Assembly (NCBI GenBank): GCA_037013495.1
Contig: CM072809.1
Coordinates: 11,358,501-11,422,500, forward strand
DNA length: 64,000 nucleotides
Direction: 5' to 3'
Source of the DNA: Hippophae tibetana
Taxonomy: Eukaryota; Streptophyta; Magnoliopsida; Rosales; Elaeagnaceae
The notes beneath the pieces are model-generated. The model did not search any database. It saw only the letters and a program-made list of their open reading frames with translations, and had not been told where the DNA came from. Positions within the stretch are counted from its first letter, which is position 1; each line of letters opens with the position of its first letter. Made by a program: the position numbers and the translations under genes. This document shows, piece by piece, positions 48,401 to 60,400 of the stretch.

Positions 48401-51400
48401 TCCTTCCTTATGGAAAGCTAAAGTTTTTTGTTTCTTAAGAACTCTACCGGGAAACTTATCACATCCAATGGAAATGTGTGCAAGCAAATTTGACGTGCCA
48501 GATTTGCTTGACACATACTTTTATTGTTTCTTACAATATTTGCATATAGCTTTGCGATGTTGCCCTACCCCTTCTATAGTAAAATGAGCCCATGCTTCAC
48601 TACTAGATCTAGAGGAAACTTTTTTACATTCTTCTTTAGAAGCAATGCATAGGTCAGGAATTTGAGTACTTACAGAATCTTCTTCTTGAGTTGGTTGTGT
48701 TGCACTTTCATCTTTATTTACTTCTTCAATCACATAAAATGTATCATTATCTTTATCTAAAACCATCTGTATAGTTGTAGAAAAAAATATTAGACATTTG
48801 CAATAAATAATTGTAAAAATGTGCACATAGACGTGGGGTGATGTTGGACATGTTTAATTTCATGTGATTTAAAATATGTATTGAACATTTATATATAATA
48901 TAACTAAAACTTTAATAATACGAATGAAATGTTCAATTAACATGCACCATTTATAAAACAATGTTTTATGATATTGATTTTTATAATTATGTAAATAACC
49001 ATGATGTACTACAATGATGAAATTTGTTCCACCAAGCCACGATAGATCTCAATATTTTAAAAGTAGTTTAAAAATTGTTATAGCTCAATTAAAGCATGAA
49101 AAACAGCGTTTTTGGGGAAAAACAACGTTTTTGGCGAAAAACATAAAACAATGTTTTATGATATTGATTTTTATAATTATGTAAATAACCATGATGTATT
49201 ACAATGATGAAATTTGTTCCACCAAGCCACGATAGATCTCAATATTTTAAAAATAGTTTAAAAATTGTTATAGCTCAATTAAAGCATGAAAAACAGCGTT
49301 TTTGGGGAAAAACAGCGTTTTTGGGGAAAAACAGCGTTTTTGGCGAAAAACATAAAACAATGTTTTATGATATTGATTTTTATAATTATGTAAATAACCA
49401 TGATGTACTACAATGATGAAATTTGTTCCACCAAGCCACGATAGATCTCAATATTTTAAAAGTAGTTTAAAAATTGTTATAGCTCAATTAAAGCATGAAA
49501 AACAGCATTTTTGGCGAAAAACTCTGGAAAAACCGCCTTTAACAGTTTGGTGTGCCTAGATATTAAAAAGTTATATGGAATCATAAAAAAATTCGTCCAA
49601 AACAGATTTCACAACACAAAATTATGACCGTTCAAAGTTTTCTTATAATGTCATCAAAAAATATAACCTTCTTGTTAAGGATGATGAAGAACAACGAATA
49701 ACGAGCAGCAGCAGAAGCAGCAGCAGCGAGCAGCAGCAGAAGCAGCAGCGGCGAGCAGCAGAAGCAGCAGCGGCGAGCAGCAGCAGAAGCAGCAGCGGCG
49801 AGCAGCAGCAGTAGCAACAGCAGCAACAGCAGCAGCAGTATCAACAACAGCGAGCGAGCAGAGAAGCACAAGCAGCGGCGGCGAGCAGTAGCGGTGGCGA
49901 ACAACAGCAGTAGCAGTAGCAGTAGCAGCGAGCAGCGAGCAGCGAGCAGAGAAGTAGAGAAGCAGCAGCAAAGCAGAGAAGTAGAAGCAGCAGCGAAGCA
50001 GAGAAGCAGAAGCAGCTGCGAAACAGAGAAGCAGAAGCAGAGAAACACGATCAGCAGAGAAGCAGAAGCAGCTGCGAAGCAGAAAAATAGAGAAGCAGAA
50101 GTAGTTGTGAAGCAGAGAAGCAGAGAAGCAGAGAAGCAGCAGCAGAGAAGCACTTAACAATGGAGGCAGGGAGAGAGATGGAGGCAGCAGAAAAATAGAG
50201 ACAGGTAGGCAGGGAGAGAGATGAAGGCAGCAGAAAAATATATTAGGTTAGGTTTTGGAGATATACGGCAACTCTTTAGGTTAGGTTAAATAATTATATA
50301 TATATATAAATATATTTTTAAATAATATATTAAATATATCGGATCAGATCGGATTATGCAGATTTGAATATTTCTAATCCGAATCCAATTCGACTTCGGA
50401 TAGAAACCACTTAATTTTATCGGATTTGATCGGATTTTTCGGATTGATCGGATATTTTGCTCACCCCTAAGACTCACATCTCTCCTGTTTTAAGTCATAA
50501 GTTTGAATCATACTAAGTACGCTTGATCTATATTTTTTTCTGTAAAAGTTTCATTTGTTACTGAGATGAGCAAGGACATGGTGTTTGAACATCAATCTAA
50601 AAGCAGCTATTTTTAATTTAACTAATTCTTTTATGAAACAATAATTCGGGGTGGGGATCGAACCAAGAAACTTGGTACCAAACCTTTACTACTCTTTTAG
50701 AATGTGGGTTAATTTAACTAATGCTAGCAAGTCATTTGAGCACATGCACTTTCAGAAAAAGGTGCACCTCGCATGAAATTATTGATTATTACATGACATA
50801 TCCTGATAGCATTTTCAAATTCATAACATACAGGGTGAAAGCAGATGCTTCCAGAGTTTTCAATGTTTTAGAAGATATTTTGGAGCACACCTGCTCAAAT
50901 TTGCATAACATCCAGAATAACTTGCAGTTTTGGCAGTCCAAGGCTGAGGTGCGACTTTTTCAATTGAAGAAAAAATTAATGGAAAACTTTTTTTTCATTT
51001 GGTGACCATATCTTCATGTTTTCGTCATTGCTGGTGTATTTCTTTTTTATCCATACTATCTGTTATTTCTGATTTCAGGGATCAAATGCTCAAAAGGTTT
51101 ATTTTATGGTGTTTGAAAGAGGGCCACGTGCTTTTATTGAAGGAGCAATTCAGTTGATACGTGAACATGTCGTCCAAGGTTCTTCCATGCTATTTTTCGG
51201 CAATTCTGCATCTGCTCATGTATCTGAAAGGATTGCTATATTAACTAGCTTAAGATGTTCTCTTGCCATATTTTTCTCCCAGGTTAGCTCTTTCAACTCA
51301 GTTGAGCAGCATACAATGGTTTTACCTGTTTATGAATCATTCTTGTATCTCACATGTAGTTACATGAGTTACCTGCCTGGATGAGAAAGTTTACTTCACT

Positions 51401-54400
51401 AGATCTAAATGATGTCTTTTGTTATTTAGATTTCAGACAAACTAGTTTCTAGTGAAAATGTGCTAGAATTGCATCTTTGGGAAAATGTGGCTAAGTGCAT
51501 ATTTATATATCTGATAACTTATTTCCATTACTTATCTTACAATCTTCTCTCATGGCACTTTTTATGATTGAATTCTTGACTTAGGTAACTTAATCTTGCT
51601 TTAGTTTTAAGATAAGGAAGATTTGGTAGTTTCTATGTGTGTGTTCCCCTCTATCCTATTTGCATTAGTGGACCATCATATAAGGCAGAGGTGTATATAT
51701 GCATGATGCTGTTATAGTGGTGGAATACTTTTTCTTCATGGTAGAAGGTAGATTGTACCTATATCTTATGGATATAATTTATTCCCCCTCTTTTTCTCAT
51801 TTAATTACGCACTTGAATGTTGCTTCTTAAAGGTTTATGTTGAAGCAGAGCGGTCAGGGGAGGAGTTGGTGAATAATCCCGAAACCTCTCTGCCTGCTTT
51901 ACTAGTCAAACTTAATGATTTATTCTCCAAATTAGAGGTGTCAATTGGGCATCTACATGCGACCCGCCAGGTAACTTAATTAGCAATCCATGTCTATGCT
52001 TGTGTATCGGTTTGGTTTCCTTTCTTTAATGAACCATGTAGTTTTCCCAAAATATATATATATATATATATAGTTTCAGAGTTCAATTTTTTCTCTTAAT
52101 CGTTATACAGATTGATTCATCAATTGATGGGAGCTACTCACTTCCACTACTTTTTGAGAAACTGCCAGAAGTGAATCAAGAAGGATCTCAGTGGACAGAT
52201 TGTGAAATTAAGGATGCTATCAACTTGGTTTACCAAAATCTAGATAAACTGGACTCTTACTTATCATTACTTGTAAGAGGTTTTTTCATATGCTCTCAAA
52301 TTCTTTCAAGATATGATTGTGCCATCATATCAATGTTGTAGTTTAAGATGATATTGTGTTCTTATAAGTAGTATTGATGGCCTAGTTTTAAGAGTATTTC
52401 CAATGCATGATAGGTGTATAGCATAACCAGCAGAGATATTACCTCCAAAATTTAGCCTATCTAGCCAATGAAATGTCTTTAATGTTGACTACTTGAACCT
52501 TATGTGTTTGACTATTATTTTTAGTGACATAATGTAGCCTCCCATTCAAAATTTAATTTGCATGGTGCAGTTTGTATTTTGTAGGAATTCAATTTTTTGC
52601 CTCTTTTTTTAGTCCTTGTGTGTTACCTATGTCATAATTGATATGGTTCAGCTGCTTTTTTTGTCAATATATCAAAGATAAAGTACAATATTTTTGACAA
52701 GGAACCACACTTCGTAATTGTACAGTTTTTTTTAACTAACTTATTCAATAATTTTTTCATCAACACTTTTGATATTTTGCTCTTGGTTCTACTCAATTTT
52801 ATGAACACACAAAACTCTCCATGCACTTGATTTATTCTTCTTTCTTAAAACATTATGCACAAGATGCATCTCAATGGGTCTTTGTAAATGGTGCAGCCTC
52901 GCCAGAACCACTTTGATTTGTTTCTTCCATGTGAAGGGAAGTCCATATTGGTTCTCATCCCTTTTCATGTTTTTTAAATTTTGTTCCAAACCTTTTTGTT
53001 TGACCACATTAGTCCTTAGCATTTTAAATCTTGCATCATTAGTTTATATCAATGACACCGATCAGAAAATACTGGTATGATTCTCGAGAGAAGTTTCAAC
53101 AAATTAGATCCTAATAGATCTATTTGAGTTAGCAAATCTTATCATATTTACAACTCTTTTTTTAGGCTACCTCAATGCCCTTAAACTTCTGCAATTGTTT
53201 CAAATCTTTTGTCAAAGTGGTCACAATAACTAAACTTTAATTATCTTCTACTCCTCATTTCATTTTTAACAGAATAATCTAGACAGTTAATGATAGTATA
53301 AATGTACTTGATTGAGAGTGCTTCAACCAAAAAAAATAATGATTCATATGAGCCATAAGATTACTTACAACTTCTCGGAATCTCATTGAAAAGGGTATAT
53401 ATATATATTTAAATTCTCCTTTTTGGCTCAAGATATTTTAAAAGATCTATCAAGTAGTAGTTTACAGTAGCTGGTTGTAAGAATTGGGAGTTTAGATTGT
53501 TGTGTTGCAAAATCTTTTCATGGAATTGTGGCGAATAAAGGATCAATTATTGCTTGAATAATGAATTTGATTTTGAGTCTTTGAGATTTTATCCATATTT
53601 ATTCCTTTAAGACCCAGGGAGCTCTTTAATAGTCAATCTCGGATTCTTAATCAACATTTTTAGAAGTAGATTTTGGATGTAGTTTTGATAGCTAATGAAG
53701 ATGAAAATTTTAACGTATTGGGAAAATATGACAATTTGAACTCTGTCTTGTTTGATGCCACGGTAAATTATGCTGGTTTGCCATTGTTTTTTGAAAGCCA
53801 AAGCTTTTAAGAGTTGGGTGGGCTAATTTCAGTGTTTTTAGAAAACACATTAATTTGACACTTTTATGGCTAAATTTTTTCCAGTGCATTAACACTTTTT
53901 GTGATGTGTAAGGGAAATGATTTTTTTTAATTTCCCTTTTATGCTTGTTTGTGTGTTTTGTTAGATTGCCAAACATCGAAAACCAAGGAAAGTGACCCGA
54001 TATTGGATCCGCTACACATGTGGTGCTGTTGGCATCTCCATCTGTTCTATGTGGCTACTAAAGCATAGTAGTTTGATGGGAAGTCCTGATATTGACAATT
54101 GGGTACGTGAGGCGAAGAAGTCCACTGTTAGCTTTTTCAAGGATCATGTGGAGCAACCGGTATATTTCTTTTAGTGTCCGTCTTATTGTTTGTCATCTTA
54201 CCATAATAATCAGGATATGTAATTGTTTGAAGTTTGTTGGCAAAACAACCCTCAAAAGTAAATTCTAACAATAACCCAATAAATGCTCTAAAAACACCTC
54301 TTACAATTTAAAGTAAACAATCAAATATGGTACAATTTGATTGTTGCCTCCTTAGATAAGGGGGTATTTTCTTATGGTACTAATTGGGAATAAATGTGAG

Positions 54401-57400
54401 ACTAACTGTAATTTCAGGAGTTGAAATCATCTCAAAATTGACATACCAATTATCACATAGTTGTAATCATAGTATTATGCAAAAAGAACAGTGACATTCA
54501 TGTGAAACGTGACATGAGTCTCTATATGGTTACTCACTCTAAAAGACTTGTATACTTTTTAATAATCACATTTAAATCATGAAATCAAAAAACATCTATA
54601 TTTTTGAATAATCAAACCATGAAATGATTGAAATGAAAGGAACTGCATTATTCTGAGAATACCTGTGAAATCAGCTGTGTTTTTGGTTTTGGAATTGTCC
54701 TCTAAGATGGAGAAGCTTTATATGAAAAAAATGGTTTCAGACCAAAGTGTCAACCTTGATAAAGTTTGAGGATGGACCTTGTAGATAAGCTTTAAAAAGA
54801 CAATTTTTTTTTATTTCATATGTAATTTGAATATAAAAAAAATATTACTATTCAAATTAAATTATTGAATGTTGATAAGCGTATATTTGATAAATAGATC
54901 AAAATTCTACATTGCTGTTTACTTGTTATTAGTTTTTATGTTCCATATTATTAAAAGAAACTTCATTCAGTGTTAGCTCTTCTACTTCTCTTTAATGATA
55001 ATTGAAGATCACTTGTCACCTAAATAGTTAAATAAATCTTAATTTAAGGCTGTCCACTGATATATTTCTGTACTTTGCTCTATGCTTTCATGTTCAATTC
55101 AATTATTTTCTTAAAGTGCATTGGTTGCTTACATGACTATTGCTTCTGTTTTGTGTCTTTGATGGAACCTCCAAGTATTGAGATCTACTGCGAGCATTTC
55201 CTTAACATATCAATTTTTTTTAAAATATCAAGATATGATTTGTGGCATCAAAATTTCTCTTCCTCTCTCCTTTTTCATTCTCTTCAAATACTTCTATGCA
55301 TTTTAGGTTTTGTTATTTCATACACTTCAAGCTCCTAGTTAATTGATATAATGTTAATGTTTTGGATGTTTGGTGCAACATAGTACAATAAAGGTCATTC
55401 TATTAGCAGTGTAAAATACACCACCCTCTCTCCTCTATTTTTTTTTCTCTCTCCTTATTCACACCATCTATATCTAAAGTGAGATTTAAATGGTAAGTGA
55501 TCTGACTCTAGATTATCAGCTCCTGTCTATTAGAGATGAACTTTTTGACACATTCAGAAAGAGGCACAAAGGTATGATGGACATTGAAGAGGTGCACTTG
55601 ACTTCTGATTCTCTGCACAGGTTTTTATTTCTGCTTTCCACCTTTTTTGAACTCTTTTCTATTTGCATTTCAGATGTTCAATGCCAATGAATTAAAAACA
55701 GCTTCATTTTTCTTTTTCATTATGGTACCAGTCAAAGTAAAACTTGTAAGTCATCCTTCTGTGTTGTTTGTTGATATTATCCGATGCTCTAGTGTCATGG
55801 ATAGTATATCTTTGATTCTGTTCGAGTCTTGGTGAAACATAAAAGATAATCACTATAGTGTAACTTGTCACAGTAAACTTTCACCATCCTTTTTTCCTAT
55901 TTACAAATTTGCTATATTCTATGAAACTTTTAATTGTTTATTTATTCTCATATGTGCATATGTGTGCGTGCGCGCACACACAGAACTGATTTTCTTTTCT
56001 TTTTAAGTCATCTAGACAGTTATACAGCTGAAGCTCTCTTTTTGAAGGAATTCCAAGAATTGAAATCCTTCTAATTAAGAATTTTATTGTTTATTTGTTG
56101 ATGTTGGTTCATACCTTTTGTTTTAGTGTATCTAATTTACATCTTGTCTTTATGTTTAAAATGAATGAAATATTATTTATTAAAGAAGAGGTGAGGTTTT
56201 CTTTAAAGAAATTTGTCCTGTCCTGCTTCCTTTTTTACTCCTCGTTATGGGTCATTGCTAAATTTAATTACTACTAAAAGCATTGGACATATTGCAATTT
56301 AAAACTTTTTTCTATGCTTTACTTCAGTTCTTTTTATTCTCAATTTATTTTAATCTGCTACTATTTTTCAAATTTTCTTAACATAATTCATAAGAAGTTA
56401 ACAAAACACACACAGAATCGTGCATATGAAAATTCAAAAATAAATAAATAAATAGTGTCTACATTGTTTGGTGTAAGCATGCTCAATCATCCAAAAGGTG
56501 TTAGTACTCTCTCCTTTTTGTAGGAAACCAAATGTTTCATTATCAGTAAAAATAGCTGCAGTGGACAAGCATAAAAATACTGCTTTAAAAAATTATTAAA
56601 GTTCAATGCAGTCCTGACTCCTGGAACTCCTGATTAATGGATCTTCAATTCAAACCGGATAGAATGGGCTCCAAAAGTAGTTTACAGTAGCTACATACTC
56701 TAAAGCGTGGGAAAAAATCAGGCAATACCATGCCATATATTCCACCTTGTGTGTTATTTTGGCTCATTAACACCATTTAAGGCCTAACACGCATAAATAT
56801 TTTAGTCAGAAATGCATTATAAGTTTTAGTTTTTCCTGAATCCTGCCCATCAAGTAGGACTATTAAATCATGTTCATCCTTTATTATTAATTTGATAGCA
56901 AATATAACCTATGCTCCTCTTTTACTTCCTTGAATTTCTTTTCTTATTTGAATCTTGTCATTTTCTTTCACTGAGAGTATTAAATCAGGATCTAATACCT
57001 ATCTTGCTGATTTGCAGGATGTTGTTGGCTTTTAGTGAGCAAACAAAAGGTCAAAAGCTCCCAGATAATGCAACAGATCAGGAAATGCTTGAAATAGTTA
57101 TGGCCAGGTGGGTCTGTTTTGGGTGTGTAAAATATTAGTTTGCAATATTTGCATTTGATAGGTTGTGTATTGTATTAAAGTTTCAGGTAACCATTTATGG
57201 AATATCATTTCTATGATCATCTTTTATGCTCTTTTTTTGTTACACCTTTTTTCTTGAAATATATATGAATTTCTTTTGGAGAAATGTATATGAAATTTAG
57301 GCTTACCAAAATTTCAAAATTAGGAAGGAAACATTGTTCTTTCTTAATGAAAACAACCATTCAGTAATCCAACAGGAAGCCATAATCAACCTCAAAACCA

Positions 57401-60400
57401 ATGACATCTGATAAGTTCACCTCTTCAGATAATTTTGGATGTAAAACTGAGTACAGTTTCCAAATTCTAAAGGTGCGAACAAATTGATATAGTGTTTAAC
57501 AGTTAACACTATATGGCTGTTGCAGGCCTTCAGGCCTTCAGGCATTTAGAATGTTGTTATACATTATTTGAGGAGCAGGTTATAGCTTGTGACTTTGTGT
57601 CAATACTCTATTTCATAAAATCCATCACTTTGTTAATCTCATTATCATGCAGTAGTTATGTATCTAGATAACATTATCAAGTCTATGTTTGTAATTCCAA
57701 TATTTCCCTCTCTTTTCTTCCTGTTTGAAGGTATGAGAAGGAACTTATTCATCCTATTCAGAATCTTCTTCCTTGTTTGTAATTCCAATATTTCCCTCCC
57801 TTTTTTCCTGTTTAAAGGTATGAGAAGGAACTTATTCATCCTATTCAGAATCTTCTAGGTGGAGAGCTAGCTCGTGCTTTACTAATTCAGGTTATATCAA
57901 CTATCCCTCATGCATAGTGATTGCTGTCTAAATTATATCTGTCTCATACCGCTTATGTCATGTTTCTTTACAGGTTCAGAAGTTAAAACTGGATGTTGAA
58001 ACGTGAGTTTTACGAGCTATATGGTAGATAATCAAAATCATAAATGTCTTACTTTAATATGTTTATTTTAATAACCTGATCCAATGAGCAGGGCTATGCT
58101 TGAACTGGATCAGATCCTTAGGGCAAATGAGATCAATTTTGCTATTCTAGCTGCCTTACCTGCATTTTTTGTTTCCCTTCTTCTGCTAATTTTAGTACGG
58201 TCCTGGCTTCAGCGGGTAAGATTCTCGAAAGCGTATATGAACATTTCATCATTCTTGTGTTCAATAAATAAATTGATTTATTTATTTCTTGAGTTTGCAT
58301 TATAGACAGAATTTTGCCTTGTCTTCTTTGTGGTGAATCATTTATCTTATAGTTGCTAGATCACATATATATCTCCTATGCTTCGCTCTCTGTTTCTGCT
58401 AGCTAATGGTAATTTGTGTAATAAAAAGTACTTGAAATGAAGGAAACTTTCATGGTACATATAACTCGTACGAAGTATGGCATCATACAACCAAGTCACA
58501 CGAACACATGTAACTCATTGCATCTTGAAGAAAATATTGAGAGATGGTGGAGAGAAACTAAATTCTTGTTTTATTTTCTCTGATTTATTCAAATGCATAT
58601 ACAGCACTATAAATAGGACTAAAAGGTAGACAAATTCCCACTAACTTAGGAATAATACAGCTGGTATCAACAACTAAAATCCAACTTGTTCTACACTAAA
58701 TTCACAGCCTGTACAACACTATTCCAGCCTAATATTCTCAAAAAATCTACACTCTCCCTCAAGTTGGGTAATAGATATTAATCATTCCCAACTTGCAACT
58801 CAGTTCTTCGAAATTTGTTCGAGGTAATGCTTTGGTAAAGATATCTACAATTTGATGATGGGTAGATGTATATATTAGGTCCACAATTTTTTCATCTAAT
58901 TTCTCTTTAATGAAATTACGATCAATTTCTACATGTTTGGTTCGGTCATGATGAACTGAGTTTTTTGCAATTCTTATTGCAGCTTGATTATCACAATGCA
59001 TGCTGATAGGTTCAGGAGTTGTGAAGTCTAGTTCATTGAGTAGTCTTCTTAATCATATTCCTTCACAAATCCCATGGGCCATAGCTCTAAATTCAGCTTC
59101 TGTACTGCTTCGAGCGACTACTGATTGTTTCTTACTTCGCCAAGTTACAAGATTTCCCCATACGAAGGTACAATACCCAGTGGTAGATCTACGATCCATT
59201 ATAGAGCCTGTCCAGTCAGCATCTGCAAAGACTTCAATTTTTCTGGTGGGATTCTTACTGAAGTATAATCCTTTTCCTGGTGTCATCTTGAGATACCTGA
59301 GTATACGATAGACCGCCTCCATGTGTTCTTCAGTAGGACTGTTCATAAATTGACTTACAACACTTACTGAAAAACCAATATCTGGTCTAGTGTGGGATAG
59401 GTAAATGAGTTTTCCCACTAATCTTTTGTAACGACCTTTGTCCACAGGTGTACTATTTTCTTTGATTCCGAGTTTTACTGTAGAGTCCATCGGAGTTTCT
59501 ACCGGTTTACACCCGATCATTTCAGTTTCCTTGAAAAGATCAAGTACATATTTCCTTTGAGATATAGATATGCCCCTTTTTGTTCGTGCTACTTCCATTC
59601 CTAGGAAATATTTGAGATTGCCCAGGTCTTTGATCTCAAATTCCTTGGCAAGGAATTCCTTGAGTTTATTCATCTCAATTGTAGAATTACCTGTTAGAAC
59701 AATATCATCTACGTACACAATTAGGATAACTATTTTGTCATTTGAGAAGTGTTTGACGAATAGTGTGTGATCTGATTGACATTGATTGTACCCATATCTC
59801 TTCAGAACTTTAGAGAACCTATCGAACCAGGCACGTGGAGACTGTTTCAATCCATATAAGGATTTCTTAAGTTTGCAAACTCTATTGGTTGGAACAGGAG
59901 ATTCAATTCCAGTAGGAATGTCCATGTAGACTTATTCTTCGAGATCACCATTGAGGAATGCATTCTTGACATCTAATTGGTAGAGAGGCCAATCCAAGTT
60001 AGATGCTAGGGAGAGAAGAACACGAATAGTGTTGAGCTTAGATACAGGTGCAAAAGTCTCCTGATAGTCAATCCCATATGTCTGAGTAAATCCCTTAGCC
60101 ACAAGGCGAGCTTTGAATCTTTCTACACTGTCGTCTGCTTTGTGTTTGATTGTAAAGATCCATTTACTCCCAACAGCTTGTTTTCCTGGTGGTAGTTCTG
60201 TGATATCCCAAGTCTTGTTTTTCTCTAAGGCACTGAGTTCTTCAAAAATAGTTGTCTTTCATTCAGGTACCTGAAAGGCTTCATGAACGGAATTTGGAAC
60301 CTGTATCTGCTCAAGGTTGTTGATAAATGCTTTATAACTTGGTGAGAGATTTTTATAGGAAACAAAGTTATAGATGGGGTGGTTTGTGCAAGATCTTACA

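Larger units (their letters stand above)
46049..50469 (-). mobile_element. hAT DNA transposon, 4421 bp, in DGS1 intron 1
   Basis: The termini are TAGTGGTGAGCA on the left and, in reverse complement, TAGGGGTGAGCA on the right (one mismatch in 12). They are flanked by identical 8-bp duplications AGACTCAC at 46041-46048 and 50470-50477, the hallmark of hAT elements. Subterminal regions are packed with ATCCGAT/ATCGGAT motifs on both sides, likely transposase-binding repeats. Inside on the minus strand is a disrupted BED-finger hAT transposase. Upstream of it are a three-copy ~190-209 bp repeat and a CAG-rich array. The element retains both ends but cannot encode a working transposase, so it could only move if helped by a relative. 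Confidence 0.9.
46025..50510 (+). other. SINE-like sequence split by the hAT insertion
   Basis: If the hAT element and one TSD copy are removed, tagtcatatgg (46025-46035) and agtttgaatca (50500-50510) come within about 46 bases. They resemble degenerate RNA polymerase III A and B boxes at normal SINE spacing. This suggests the hAT transposon inserted into an older tRNA-derived SINE in DGS1 intron 1. Both boxes are imperfect, so this is an inference. Confidence 0.35.

Noticed and set aside
48150..48587. 145 aa plus-strand open frame
   Set aside because: Antisense shadow of the decayed hAT transposase; the minus strand carries the recognisable BED and DTWTS motifs.
49632..50160. 161-173 aa leucine/cysteine-rich minus-strand frames and an 87 aa Q/S/E-rich plus-strand frame
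   Set aside because: All frames are open because the DNA is trinucleotide repeat. There is no domain, and composition follows the repeat unit. Annotated as a repeat.
57731..57773. Copy 1 of the duplicated DGS1 exon 9 start as a real exon
   Set aside because: It runs into a stop within the duplicated block. Only copy 2 joins exon 8 to exon 10 in frame, so copy 1 is treated as a decoy.
59000..59770. Plus-strand open frames inside the copia element
   Set aside because: Antisense of the RT/RNase H coding region; the minus strand has YVDD and RNase H motifs.
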